From contig JARUPZ010000029.1 of assembly GCA_031213475.1 (NCBI GenBank), forward strand, positions 7,245,290 to 7,309,289: a stretch of 64,000 nt of DNA, written 5' to 3'. Numbering within the stretch: position 1 is the stretch's first letter; the number at the start of each line of letters is the position of its first letter. The notes under the pieces are model-generated. The model saw only the letters and a list, made by a program, of their open reading frames with translations. It ran no database searches and was not told the origin of the DNA. Positions 22,621 to 33,023 of this stretch are shown one piece after another. The position numbers were made by a program, and so were the translations under genes. This stretch comes from Nereocystis luetkeana. Taxonomy: Eukaryota > Sar > Phaeophyceae > Laminariales > Laminariaceae.

Positions 22621-23160
22621 TAACGAGATCCCCTCTCACCTTAGGTCATCCCCTCTCTCCTTAGAGGGTCTAAACTTCCCTTGGGGGATTTTTTTCCCAC
22701 AGGTTTCCCCTCTCGCCTTACGGGATCCCCAACAAGCTTAACCCCTTTAGCACCGCTCTCCGATATGTATGTGGGGACAATTCGCTCTAATTATAAGTAG
22801 GTTGTCCCCAAAACGGGGCTGGGGTCCTAATAGGGTTAAGAGATCCCCAACGGCCTTAGGGGACCCCCACCATGTACGTATTGTATGTGCCGCCAACATG
22901 TATGTACTGATAGGATGCGATATATATAGTGGTTGTCTGTATTTTCTTCTTTCGAAATTACACTGAGGACTCCCACAACATGAATATAACCCAAGTGTGA
23001 TACTGGATATCATGTTGTTAAACTGTTTTGAACTTAGGTTTTGAGGAGGTATCACGTAAGCCTGTTGAGGATCGCGCAAGGCAAATATGATCGCCTGTTG
23101 CGAGTCAGCGGATACCCTTTGCTAGGGGATCCCTACTCGCAGCAAAAATTCACTCTGGAT
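22621..23160. repeat. degenerate repeat of AGGGGATCCCC-type words with a MITE-A
   Basis: GATCCCCT, CCCCTCTC and TTAGGGGA-type words recur. The piece from 22742 is a MITE-A (separate entry). No gene is seen. Confidence 0.4.
22742..22835 (+). mobile_element. MITE-A copy 3, with TTAA on both sides
   Basis: TTAA at 22738-22741 and again at 22836-22839 flanks ends CCCCTTTAG and CTAATAGGG. The left arm is diverged; the right arm keeps GTTGTCCCCAAAACGGGG. Confidence 0.85.
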
Positions 23161-23573
23161 TCAACCCGATATCATCTGCTGCTCCCCACCCCAATTGCAG
23201 CGCCCTCCAGCTAGCTGTTGCTGCTGTTGTTCTTCCGGGTGATCGTAACACGCGCTGAGCGGACCCACTTGACCCTGCTGCTGCTGCTGCTGCGGTTGCA
23301 GATGTGACTGCTGGGGCGGCTGTTGCCGTGGCGGCTGCTGTCCCATCATGCGCACCGGGGGCAGGCCAACGAAACCTTTTTAAGTCTTGTGCAAAAGGAG
23401 GGAAGCCTTCCCAACCCCAGTTCTAGCACCCTCCAGCTGCTGCTGCTTTTGTGTTCGGGGAGATCGTGCTCCCTGATGGCATTGCTCATCCTTTGCACCT
23501 TTACCTCCTCAGTCATCAGCTCACCACCTTGCACCTCCACCGCACGTATCACCGCATCACCCTGCACTTTCAA
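23161..23573 (-). CDS. hypothetical glutamine-rich coding fragment
   Basis: A 64-codon frame at 23161-23355 is rich in Q and P, with HPEEQQQQQLAGG and a TGA stop. Upstream in gene sense (23346-23573) another frame reads VQGDAVIRAVEVQGGELMTE and ends in LPEHKSSSSW. The DNA of the two shares CGATC(A/T)CCC...CAGCAGCAG...CTGGAGGG, so the region holds a diverged tandem duplication of a CAG-repeat segment. It could be exons of a Q-rich nuclear protein or just a CAG repeat. No domain is recognised. Confidence 0.25.
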
Positions 23574-23614
23574 CGTATGTTTTTGTGTGCTTGCTGTGAT
23601 ATATCATGTTAATT

Positions 23615-23780
23615 TGGTATGATGGCACGGTTTGATATACTATATAGAAAAAGAACACGGTATGTTGATACGGTATGTTGCTGGTATGATATTATGGTAC
23701 GGTTTGATATGCTACATGGAAAAACACGGTATGTGATATGATATGTTGGTGGTATAGTGTGATGGTACGGTGTGGTGGAT
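23615..23780 (+). repeat. minisatellite with units of about 77 bp
   Basis: GATGGCACGGTTTGATA, TTATGGTACGGTTTGATA and GATGGTACGGTGTGGT mark successive units, each with ACACGGTATGT between them. Just over two imperfect units are present. Confidence 0.7.
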
Positions 23781-23890
23781 GTGATTTATCGCCTAATTTC
23801 CCGGGTGATATGGTGAGTTTCAGTATCTGAGGTCCGTACGAGCCGAATAAGTCGTACGAATATCATCAGTATCGACCTTATATTACTGTG

Positions 23891-23995
23891 TTACCGGGGA
23901 CCATAGTTAATAGGACTAAATATTGTTCGTAAAAATGGTGAAATATATAGGTTTTTATGTAAACCATAGGTCCTATTAACTATGGTCCCCATCAA
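23891..23995 (+). mobile_element. MITE-B copy 4
   Basis: TTACCGGGGACCATAGTTAA on the left and TTAACTATGGTCCCC on the right, with TA after the right end. The interior AAATATTGTTCGTAAAAATG is shared with the copy at 45248. It is a useful reference for the insertion seen in copy 2. Confidence 0.8.
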
Positions 23996-24044
23996 TAGTG
24001 CGTACAACACATAATGTGGCGACTTGTACAGCCTACCGCATGTT

Positions 24045-24410
24045 GTTGTTGTTCTCACATTAACTCACAATTCAATGCAGGCCGTGGTCGCAGGACAGGC
24101 TCCAATAACTCTGGAGTGGAAAAAAATACCTCAAGTAAAAACAGAGGCAAAAACAAAAAACAAGCATACGCACTCCACCACTGCGGACACCAGGGAAGCA
24201 AAAAGGAGACTATTAATAGCAGACAAAAACCTAAAAAAGAGGATGAAGCTAATAAGCAAAAAACACAAAACAAAACAAAAACAGAAGCAGATAGCAAAAC
24301 GCAAAAAAAAAGGCAAAACGGACCATACTAACAAATACACAAAGAGGTACAAACGGGAATGAAAGAAAAATGAAAAAAAAGAAGGGACAAAAAAGCGATA
24401 ATCACGGGCG
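24045..24410 (+). mobile_element. RepE copy 1 (non-coding repeat adjoining a GTT microsatellite)
   Basis: After a short TTG run comes TCTCACATTAACTCACAATT, then GGTCGCAGGACAGGCTCC and ACTCTGGAGTGGAA, and then a purine-rich tail with lysine-rich reading frames. The same order occurs at 26775, 44092 and, reversed, 46285. I see no protein domain. The family may be a non-autonomous retroelement. Confidence 0.65.
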
Positions 24411-24485
24411 GGGGGGAAAGAAAATACGAAAGGCAGGCACTGGAGCATACAGACACGCAAAGTTGCCCAGATGGCACCATGCTAG

Positions 24486-25885
24486 TTACTTGGGTCCCAA
24501 AGAAGGGAGTGCATCATGACGATGATGTCCATAACCAGGCTTCAGTCTGTTGGGCAGACCGCCTCCCCCCCCCCCCCCCCCGCCATTCCCCCTCGTCCCC
24601 CTTTTGCCCCCCCCCTCTTCCCTGCCATTCTGCACACTCGCGTTGGCGTCAACGGCTGTGGTCGTTGTTGCAGCTATTCTATGCCGTTCTGCCGATGCCT
24701 CCTTCTCATCTGTATGCCATTTCCGCATGAAGGCCTCCGCCCCTTCCTCGACCCGTCGGAACCATCTGCCGGCTTTCTGTGCTGCCTCGCGCCACCCTTC
24801 GAGCTTGATGCCGAACTTCTTGAGGTCCTCCTCAAGGTACGCCATCCAGTCCCACTCCTGTCCTCCGGAGTAGCCCTTACCCCCAACCATCTCCCCAAAC
24901 ATCGCCCTCTTCGACAGACGCTCCTCTCCCATGCGAGTCACAAAGCCCGCAAACAAGAGCCTACGTCTGCGCACCGTCGTCTCCACGCTCTCAGAGTTTG
25001 TCCAGAGAAGCGCGCTAGCATAGGATAGAATGTGGTCTTCGCGCTTTCGTTGTCGCCACCCGATGCATCGGAGGAGCATCTTGTGGTGGACCTCCCGTAG
25101 CCTACCGTAATCACGGGCTCCAGGTAACGCAACCGTAGAGCAACATTTCGATCACCTCGGCTCTCAGCATTCGCACCTTCAGGCGTAGGCGCACACCCGG
25201 GCGGTCATAAATTTCCATCTTATACCGTCCGAAGCATGCCCATGCCCTCTGGAGTCGAGGCGTTACCTCGACACTTCTGCCCGTCCAATCTGCGCTGATA
25301 GCCCCACTCAGATACACAAACTCGGTCGTTTGTTTGTACACTTGGCCGGCGGCGGTAACGGTGAACGGTACGTTCCCCCCATCTTTCGTCTGCAGACACA
25401 TTATCTCCGTCTTGGCCTCCGAGACCGTCTGGCCGAAAGCGGCACATGCAGACACGATCACCGTCATCATCCTCTCCAGGCCGTTGGGTGATGTCGATAC
25501 TACGCCTGCATCGTCAGCATAGAGCATAGCCCACAGTGTCTGGGCCTCTTTATCATTCCCCTGTCCGTCGGCGTGCCCGACCCGTGCCTTTCCCCTCTTC
25601 TTTTTCTTCTTCTCCTGCTTTTGTTGGAGTTGCACCAAGCTGTCCGTGATGGCTTTATCAGCAGCGAAACGTTTCTCCGCCATAGGCAGCACCGCTGTAA
25701 AAAACATGTTGAACAACAATGGCGCGAGCACACACCCTTGCCGTAGGCCCTGTTTCACGTCGAACATATCTGAGCACTCGCCGTCATCCAGCCGCACGCA
25801 TGCTCGCATGCCGTCGTGGAATTGGCGGATAACGGTGAGCATTCTAGGTGGCACCCCAAAGCGAGCCAAGCACTGTAAGTGCGAG
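24486..25885 (-). pseudogene. LINE (non-LTR) reverse transcriptase, 5'-truncated and frameshifted
   Basis: The frame 25869-25111 encodes the reverse transcriptase core. [14 protein letters not shown] (residues 41-54) and MLYADDAG (115-122) are the conserved palm motifs, with the catalytic YADD at 117-120. A lysine-rich insert lies between them. After YGCVTWSP the frame stops at 25111, and the protein clearly continues one frame over (about 25105-24650) with the family's C-terminal part (HHKMLLRCIGWRQRKREDH, then RRRLLFAGF). A single-base indel explains this. The N-terminal half, including any endonuclease, is missing: similarity begins at about 25885, just beside a TACCAGGTA at 25894. Truncation at the 5' end is normal for LINEs. 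It is dead. Confidence 0.85.
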
Positions 25886-25899
25886 CTGGGTTGTACCAG

Positions 25900-26774
25900 G
25901 TAACCCTGTGGTATCGAGCAGCGGCTAGATGATACTTACTACTGGTGTGGTTTTGTCATCCCCAATACCGAATGAAATAATTGACCCGGCGAGTAAATCA
26001 CAGAAAACTCGAAAAAAGAGGCCAGTCGTGAAAATACAGACACGAAGTCCATTGCCACCCTTGCTTGTTCTACTCGGACACTGCCGTGCACCGGTAAATA
26101 TTTCAGCAGTACATCAAACACTGCTGTAGATGTATGTCACGTATAGATGTCGTGTGTGTTGTTCTGATTGAAAAGCTCGATTATATATTGTACTCGGAGG
26201 CTGTCCTCGGGTCTTGATGTGGCATGGCTCTGGGGCCCATTCAAACGCTATTGCTCATTTCGATCATGTCTTCCTCCTCGCGCGCAATATCATTTGTCGA
26301 AGCGCTGCTGATGGCACTCTGCTCGTGGCCTCGCCTGATATTGTAGTAAGACCAAGATACCTGGCAAACGGGACACCAACACACATTGATAGAAGAAGAA
26401 AACAAGCATTGTATGAGGACGAGAGTAAGAGGCAGATGATGTGCAAAACATGTAGTTCATGTTTTTGCCACGACCTTTAACGGATGCACTACGAAATGAC
26501 GCCCAGGTACGATTAGGTTATTACCCCGCATATGGCCAGTGGAGCGCCCACTTATTAGCAGCTTGCCCGGTATACAGGTGCGCGCCTCCGTGAGGAATGG
26601 GAATGATGCAAGTTGCTGCTTCGTTTGCTTGTATGCCGGCTGAGATCCGTCCCAGCACATTGTTTGGGCCCGCAGCATCTCCCCAATGTTTGATACCAGA
26701 GTCCGCAAATAAATAAAGGAGAACATCAACAGGATAACGAAAACAAACATCTATCCCCTAGTATGTAGAAGGGA
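25900..26774. other. no recognisable gene
   Basis: No domain or repeat is recognised. Short frames only. Confidence 0.35.
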
Positions 26775-27000
26775 TTGTTGTTGTTATGTCGTTGTTGTTG
26801 TTGTTGTTGTTGTTGTGGTGGTCGTTGTTGTTCTCACAATAGCTCATCGCCACAATGCAATGCAATCCGTGGTCGCAGGACAGGCTCAAATAACTCTGGA
26901 GTGGAAGAAATACCTCGGTAAAAACAAAGCACAAGCAAAGAGTAGTACACACGATAACTGAAGCACATCCACACCTCAGACAAAACATGAAAAAAGGAGG
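26775..27000 (+). mobile_element. RepE copy 2 with GTT microsatellite
   Basis: A (GTT)n run at about 26776-26830 is followed by TTCTCACAATAGCTCATC, GGTCGCAGGACAGGCTC and ACTCTGGAGTGGAAGAAATA. It has the same order as the other RepE copies. Confidence 0.7.
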
Positions 27001-27046
27001 ATACGGTACCCCCAATGTCTGAAACGGTATGTTAAGGTTTTTAGTC

Positions 27047-27770
27047 CGTTGGGCTGCTAGAAAGAAGGTTAACCAATCGCCTACCCAATCTACTGTGAGC
27101 CGTATAGCACTGCCCCCCCCCGCATACCAGCGGGGTCCTTGGTCTTTCTATGGAGCCGCACGTACCTACAGTAGTTCGATGTTCTTTAACTGTCTCTGGG
27201 GACCCAGGAAGAGTGCTTTTGTTATCAGATTTGGACATGATGAGGAGATTCACTTTTCGTTGAAACGCGTTTTCATGGCGGACGTAAGAAGATTCAAAAG
27301 CAGTACCAACGCCCCATGTTTTGTCGATAGACGCCTTTTGTTAAGGTCTCCTCCCGTTGGGTTACTGGTAATGGTCTATCGATCGCATGCCGAACCTGGG
27401 CCTCATAACACTCACCCCACCTCCTGAACAGCGGGGTCTTTGATTTTCGTACGTAGCCGCAAATGACATGTCCGAAGTGCTTCAAAATCTCTGGGGACCC
27501 AGGAAGAGCATTATTATATCGGGTTCTTGACATGGGGAATTCCCTTTTCTCTCAAAGGCGTTTTCATGGTGAACATGATTATTAGAGTTCACTCCAAACG
27601 ATGCATGTCTTGCCGTCGACGCCATTTTTTTAGATCATACCAGGTAGTACGTTGGGCTACGTAAACGGTTCACCAATCGCCTACCCATCCTGCGGTAAGC
27701 GTTGTAACAGTCAGGAGCAGGATCTAGCTTCTGGGAGGCGTTCTCAGTATTAACAGCGGGGTTAAGCAAC
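27047..27770 (+). repeat. tandem repeat of about 305 bp, 2.4 units
   Basis: CGTTGGG(C/T)T...GGTTYACCAATCGCC opens units at about 27047, 27352 and 27650. CAGCGGGGTC(C/T)TTG and TCTCTGGGGACCCAGGAAGA recur in the first two, followed by GGCGTTTTCATGG. The third unit is partial. No coding is supported. Confidence 0.75.
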
Positions 27771-28135
27771 TCATCGAAAAAAATACCTTCGAGTAAAAGT
27801 TGTACGCCTGGAGTGCAAGGGAAAAATACCACGTATTTGGCATGAAACGAACAGCATAGCGGTAGTGCATAAAGTTTTGTAATGCGGAGCGTGTGGTACC
27901 ACGGTGAGGTTGCCCAATCTCTCTTTTTTGCAAGACGTTTTACGCACGAGGAGCTTTATGCTATCAGTAAGCCATTGTTAAGAACAGTACGATTAGCAAT
28001 TCATTAATATTGCAGTAGTAATCTTACGTCTTGGAGAAAGGCAACAAGAAAAATAGAACTTACCCGAGGAACAAGGGGGTGGCCTATACATGGTAGACAT
28101 ATGACGTAAACTGCTGTAAAACGAAGTTTTGTAGT
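27771..28135. other. no recognisable gene
   Basis: Nothing identifiable. Confidence 0.3.
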
Positions 28136-28222
28136 CCTTTTAGAACCGCAGTTCCGTTTTGGGGACAAACCCGTCAAAGTTCAAGTAGTGTGTTCCCAAA
28201 ACGGGACTGCGGTTCTACAAGG
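28136..28222 (+). mobile_element. MITE-A copy 4
   Basis: CCTTTTAGAACCGCAGTTCC on the left and GGGACTGCGGTTCTACAAGG on the right are inverted arms. The flanking TTAA is not preserved. Confidence 0.8.
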
Positions 28223-28294
28223 ATCGAGTCATGGAGGCAGGAGCCATTTTTGCCATGATACTCCACGCGGAGGAGCTCCATTCTTCTATTACTA

Positions 28295-28742
28295 TCACGG
28301 GGGACCATAGTTAGTAGGACCTATACTGTTTCTTCTAGTTTGTGTGTTTGTTTTTTTTCCCATTTTGTTTTTCGATTTGTCTTCTTTGATTGTTTCCTTT
28401 CGTTTCTCTATTTCATAGAATGTGTATGGTATGTCGTGCCTGTGTCGTACCTAGTATGATGATATTGCATTGCATTGCCCACTGCTGTGCTTACTGCATG
28501 CGTGGCAACATGGTATATATATATATATATATATATATCTCTGTGGCGTAGCTTCGTGACCACAGCACGTGTATCTCTTCGAGGATTGAAGAACCGGCAC
28601 GGACACTGGTTGTGCCGGATGTCGACGGGTAGAAAGAACGATTTAATGCGAAAAACACACACACATGGTACACACTAAAATCTTTATATTTCGGTATTTT
28701 AACTCTTAATATTCGATCCAGTTTTCTATGGTCCCCCGTGAC
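28295..28742. mobile_element. MITE-B copy 5, split by a nested RepD
   Basis: The left end TCACGGGGGACCATAGTTAG lies at 28295 and the matching right end CTATGGTCCCCCGTGA ends at 28742. The 335 bp between about 28338 and 28672 are a RepD copy. So the RepD insertion is younger than this MITE. Confidence 0.75.
28338..28672 (-). mobile_element. RepD copy inside MITE-B
   Basis: In the T-rich orientation it carries ATGTCGTGCCTGTGTCGTAC, CATTGCCCACTGC, TCTCTGTGGCGTAGCTTCG, CGGCACGGACACTGGTTGTG and GTCGACGGGTAGAAAGAACG, and ends in a CA microsatellite. A (TA)n expansion (about 28514-28538) interrupts it. Confidence 0.75.
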
Positions 28743-28766
28743 ATTAACAATAGTAAATCAATACGC

Positions 28767-28871
28767 TATCACCATGGTAAATAGGACCAAATGTTGTGGG
28801 AAAGAGATGGGTAAATATTTAGGTTTTTGTGTGTACCGTAGGTCCTGTTTACTATGTATGTTCCTCCGTAA
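28767..28871 (+). mobile_element. MITE-B copy 6, diverged
   Basis: CACCATGGTAAATAGGACCA on the left, AGGTCCTGTTTACTATG and CCTCCGTAAG on the right. The terminal G-run is lost on the left. A TACCTGGTA lies 16 bp beyond the right end. Confidence 0.65.
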
Positions 28872-29312
28872 GAGTACTTTAGGTAATACCTGGTAGGAAG
28901 CAATTATGAATGGTATCCATAAACCATCAAACCATAGTCTGCTATTAGTAATTCATGAGCGTGAGTCATTGGTAGGGTACTAGGTAAGTAATTATGAATA
29001 CAACTATAATACCATATCATCAGTAAGTAACTATTAATAGTATACTAATATGAAGTCGTTGGTACTCCTGACATTATTAATAAGTCACGACTAAGGCACC
29101 CAAAAACTGATTTTGAGAAAAAGAAACGGGCGCGTACCTCCCTCGGACTATCTGTCTCGTAGATATCGTTCCACTCGCTGTGGAACAAGAGAAACTCAAC
29201 GGTGTTGGGTCGGGCAGTAGAAGCGACTCCGTTGAGGAACCGCGTCAGTCAGATTTTGTTTCTTGCCAAGAGGTACTACCCCTGGCGGAGCTCGCGCCAA
29301 ACACCACATTAA

Positions 29313-29400
29313 CCCCTTTAGAACCGCAGTCCCGTTTTGGGGACAAACCACTCAAATATCAAGTAGTGTGTCCCCAAAACGGGACAGCGGTTCTAAAAGA
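29313..29400 (+). mobile_element. MITE-A copy 5
   Basis: TTAA at 29309-29312 precedes CCCCTTTAGAACCGCAGTCC. The right arm is GGGACAGCGGTTCTAAAAG. The right-hand TTAA has been lost. Confidence 0.8.
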
Positions 29401-29520
29401 TATAACAGCAGTCACCACCGCAACTACAACAACAGCCAACACAACAGCGACAATAATAACCCCAGGAGTAACCACAGCGGTAACTACAGGATGAACTATC
29501 AATAACTCTATTCCACCCCT
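29401..29520 (+). repeat. short ACA/ACC-rich tract
   Basis: An AAC/ACC/ACA-type trinucleotide-like stretch follows the MITE-A and reads as a threonine run in one frame. It is low complexity. Confidence 0.5.
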
Positions 29521-30245
29521 AGGACAGATCACAATCTAGATAATCTAGATCCTTTTTCACAGATAGATACGTAAAAGTTGTGCACAGTATATATACAGAT
29601 CCCACCCGGCGAAACATGTGCTGATCAATGATATGCAGATCCCAAGATCTCATCCGACAAACATGTGCAGTTCAGGCAGATCATACATATCCCATATTCT
29701 GAAACACGCGCATATCACGCAGATCTGCAGATATCACCTGGCGAAACATGTATGTATGATCTAGATCATACAGATTCCACCCACCCTAACATGTACCAGT
29801 ATGAAAGATCTGGATCATACAGATCCCTCCGGGCATATATTATCCAGACCTCGCAGGTCATAAGTATCACACCAGGCAAACAGGTGCAGATCAGGCAAAT
29901 CATACAGATCGTACCCGGACAAACATGTATGCAAGATCTAGATCATGCAGACCCCATCTGGTGAAACATGTGCAGATCACGCAGAGCATACAGATCCCAC
30001 CTGGCGAACATGTGAGCATACAGATCCCACCTGGCGAACATGTGCAGATCACGCAGATTATGCAGATCCCACCTGGCGAAACATGTATGTTGGGTCTAGA
30101 TCATACAGATCCCACCCAGGCAAACGTATACATAGATAGGATCTAGATCGCACATATCCTATACAGCAAACAATAAGTAGATCCCGCTGATCCCTGTACA
30201 TCAAGGATCTATCTGCCCCAAAATATGTAGATCACGAAAATGGGA
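29521..30245 (+). repeat. minisatellite of CAGATCCCACCTGGCGAAAC-type units
   Basis: CAGATC, AGATCATACAGATCC and CTGGCGAAACATGTGCAG recur across 700 bp with a loose period near 50 bp. Units around 29960-30080 are the most regular. All frames through it are repeat peptides. Confidence 0.75.
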
Positions 30246-30749
30246 TCGGATCTGTACTAGGTGTGCTGTATTCCAACGATTTGGGGACGTGGTTCCCTGT
30301 AGTCGTCAGCCAGAAATGCTCGGCCAAAATGCGCACTGCTCCAGCAGAAAAGCAGTGCTACGGCACGGTAGGGGCGTCACTTGTATTTTCGATATATATT
30401 TTCAGCCACTCTCTCCGCTGCGTGACAAACAGCTCTGTTGTTTTGAAGCCTCAATTTGCGCTTTTATCCTTCTGCGTTCTTCGCGATAGAAGCCGCGAAA
30501 AACATAATTGTCACCTACCAAAACGTAAGCCAGTCCAGTTTCGAATGAGGCGTGTGACGAGGTTCGAAATTCTGAACAGAGCCAGTTGATCACTCGGCCG
30601 ATTGTGGCCTATAAAGAAAGGCGGTAGTGAAAATAATGGCTAGCGAAAATAGTGGCATCACACTCCTTAAAGTGGAACCGTTTAGTGTTGTGGGTATTAC
30701 CGTGGTATGTAGAGGGGAGTGACATAATAAATGAGCTCAGTTTAGACCA
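30246..30749. other. no recognisable gene
   Basis: A 108-codon + strand frame (30263-30589) has no domain. Nothing else is seen. Confidence 0.3.
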
Positions 30750-31084
30750 GTTCTAAGATAAAGGTAGCACATTTCCGCTATTTTGTTTTGTGAATGAGGG
30801 GGTTCCTTAACCTAAAAATCGTCGGAATGCCATTGTTGATTTCGAAAAAAAAACGTTTGGTAGACTCGGGCCAAGGGATTGTTCGCCGCGACGCAATTTG
30901 GTTTTTGCTGAAGTCAGTTTTGGGGCGAGGTATGTAGCTCCTTAACCCTTTTAGAACCGCAGTCCCGTTCTGGGGACAAACCAGTCAAATTTCAAGTAGT
31001 TTTGTCCCCAAATGGGACTGCGGTTCTAAAGGGGTTAAGTGAGGAGCCCCAGAAAAATTAAGGTGAACCTCTATCGTAGAACGC
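30750..31084 (+). mobile_element. MITE-C copy 4, split by a MITE-A
   Basis: The ends are TTCTAAGATAAAGGTAGCAC and ACCTCTATCGTAGAACGC. Without the nested MITE-A it matches the copy at 39999 closely. The pair gives an exact empty-site comparison for the MITE-A. Confidence 0.9.
30946..31034 (+). mobile_element. MITE-A copy 6, nested in MITE-C, exact TTAA duplication
   Basis: The host MITE-C reads AGCTCCTTAAGTGAGGAGCC at the matching place in the 39999 copy. Here the same TTAA appears on both sides of the insert (30942-30945 and 31035-31038). The insert begins CCCTTTTAGAACCGC and ends with its inverse. This fixes both the borders and the TTAA target duplication of the family. Confidence 0.95.
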
Positions 31085-31736
31085 TTCTTTACACGAGAAG
31101 CTCAGTACCTCATCATCCGGAACATGACGAACTTTCAAAATATATATTCACGCAAACCAGCCAGCATTCATACTATTTACCACAGTATCTATCTATGGTT
31201 TTTAAATAAATCAACCGTTTTGAAATATCATTCGTATCCGGTACACACGGGCAGTAGTCTCTCCTTCGACGAGCTCAACCGGCACGAAAAGAGACGAGCC
31301 AAGAGGTGTGGCCCGCACTTATGATACCGTGCGATGAGTCTTACCCTTTGTCTACCGTTTAGCCCGCGTCCAACCCAAAAAAATGGAAACCCGATGAAAT
31401 TTTTCTCGATTCGAGTTCAGGAGAGGGCGATCACTAATAAACACCCTGGTGGCGCGTTGGACGTAAAATGGCAAGAACACCTTTCGTAGTACGCGCCTAC
31501 ACCATTGCAATGCCACGGTAGGGGTAGCGTCTAGTCTTCTGGACTCACATGAGAAGCTCAATATCTTACCCGAAACATGGCTGACTGTTAAGAAGTCTGA
31601 TCACGGAAACCGACCAACAAATCTGTGCGCTAGTCCTAAACCAATACTATTAATAGCAGGTGCTTTATCAAGGGGGGCTCAGCCGGTCCGAAAAAAAAAA
31701 CTGGCCTAAAAGTACAACCCGTACCGTCGGATGAGT
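31085..31736. other. no recognisable gene
   Basis: Only short frames without recognisable domains. Confidence 0.3.
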
Positions 31737-31770
31737 CAGTACCAGTGCCAGTACCAGTACCAGTATGTAC
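31737..31770 (+). repeat. short CAGTACC repeat
   Basis: CAGTACCAGTGCCAGTACC and two more units. It is the same hexamer as the large array at 32300-32690, about 550 bp away. Confidence 0.7.
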
Positions 31771-31849
31771 CCGGTCTGTGTTTTCTGAGCCGGGCGCCCC
31801 ACCCGAGAAGGTCCGTCTATCTTTAGTACCTACTGCAGGACAGAGGACC

Positions 31850-32158
31850 TTTACCAATCTGGGAGAAGGGATCTTTGGGTTGATAGGCTGTTCGGATGTT
31901 TTGGTTCCTGTTGGGATCAAGGCACGGGCGAAGATCCAACCCAACCCCTGACTCTAACCCTAACCCTAACCCTAACTCTAACCCTGACCCCAAACCGCAG
32001 CCGAAACGGGCCAGAACTCGCCATAAACGTGGCTGCGCCGCGTTTGCATCGAACCAGGAAATTTCTCAGTTGCGGAAGACGATTCCGAAGTGCAGACCAC
32101 GCTACACATTTTTCAAGTCAAAAACATCACTAAAGATCCCTTCTCCCAGATTGCTAAA
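31850..32158. repeat. 27-bp inverted repeat enclosing a telomere-like tract
   Basis: 31850-31877 and 32132-32158 are inverted copies of AAAGATCCCTTCTCCCAG plus nine more bases, with one mismatch. The 250 bp between them include CTAACCCTAACCCTAACC-type units. Confidence 0.75.
31951..31990 (+). repeat. interstitial telomere-like repeat (CCCTAA)n
   Basis: About six units of CCCTAA, some altered to CTCTAA or CCTGAC. The TTAGGG type would be the organism's telomere repeat only by inference. This is an internal site, not a chromosome end, because unique sequence continues on both sides. Confidence 0.7.
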
Positions 32159-32299
32159 CCTTTTCTTTTTTCTACAAACAATAATAATGAGAATAATAGG
32201 GAAAAGCACAAACAAACGGGATTCCCACGAAATTTGAGCACCTCTTCAAACGAGGAGCGCCGTCAGTCACAACCAAAGATGTAAAAAAACTACCGCCCC

Positions 32300-32690
32300 T
32301 GTCGTGGCAGTATCGGTATCAGTACCAGCATCAGTATCAGTACCAGTACCAGTATACCAGTATCAGTATCGGTATCAGTACCAGTATCAGTACCAGCACC
32401 AGTACCAGTACCAGTATCAGTATCAGTACCAGTACCAGTACCAGTACACGTATCAGTATCAGTATCAGTACCAATACCAGTATCAGTACCAGTACCAGTA
32501 TCAGTACCAGCACAAGTAACAGTACCAGTATCAGTATCAGTACCAGTACCAGTACCAGTACAAGTATCAGTATCAGTATCAGTATCAGTACCAATATCAG
32601 TAACAGTATCAGTACCAGTATCAGTACCAGCACCAGTACCAGTATCAGTACCAGTACCAGAAAGAGTATACCTGGTATACTCGCATCTAT
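32300..32690 (+). repeat. CAGTAY hexamer array
   Basis: CAGTAC and CAGTAT units alternate for almost 400 bp. On the minus strand the frame that continues from gene B's last exon reads this array as a threonine-glycine-aspartate repeat until a stop at 32290. The array ends near a palindromic AGTATACCTGGTATACT. Confidence 0.9.
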
Positions 32691-32799
32691 TCTGGTTGTC
32701 CGTATCGTTGTTGTTGGTAAGAACATTCACCTTCCAGCTTTTCTCGTAGGAGATTTTACCCTCAGCGCACCTCGGCGCGACGAGGGTTACATTACACAC

Positions 32800-33023
32800 C
32801 TTGAAGGAGTAGATAAGGTAGACGGCGTGAAGGAGCCATACGATTGCCGTGGTCGAGCCCTCCCCCACATCGTGCTTTACCTGCAACTTTCGAATGTTGA
32901 GCATCGCCCACACCCCCAGCCAGAACTTGGTCGGCCAAGACAGCATGTATACCTTCGCAACGAGCTCGCTTCGGATGAAAGCAGCTCCAACCCCAACAAA
33001 TCCGGCCACAATGCAGATGACAC
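32800..33023 (-). CDS. gene B membrane exon ([11 protein letters not shown] exon)
   Basis: The acceptor is TTTTATCAG and the donor AAG/GTGTGT. There are two carried bases plus 74 codons: hydrophobic [16 protein letters not shown], then [17 protein letters not shown], then a hydrophobic stretch ending LIYSFK. It lacks one codon relative to gene A. In this orientation the acceptor has a good pyrimidine tract, which supports the same border in gene A. Confidence 0.8.

Noticed and set aside
31951..31990. A true telomere
   Set aside because: Only about six imperfect CCCTAA units, with unique sequence and repeats continuing for kilobases on both sides. It is interstitial.
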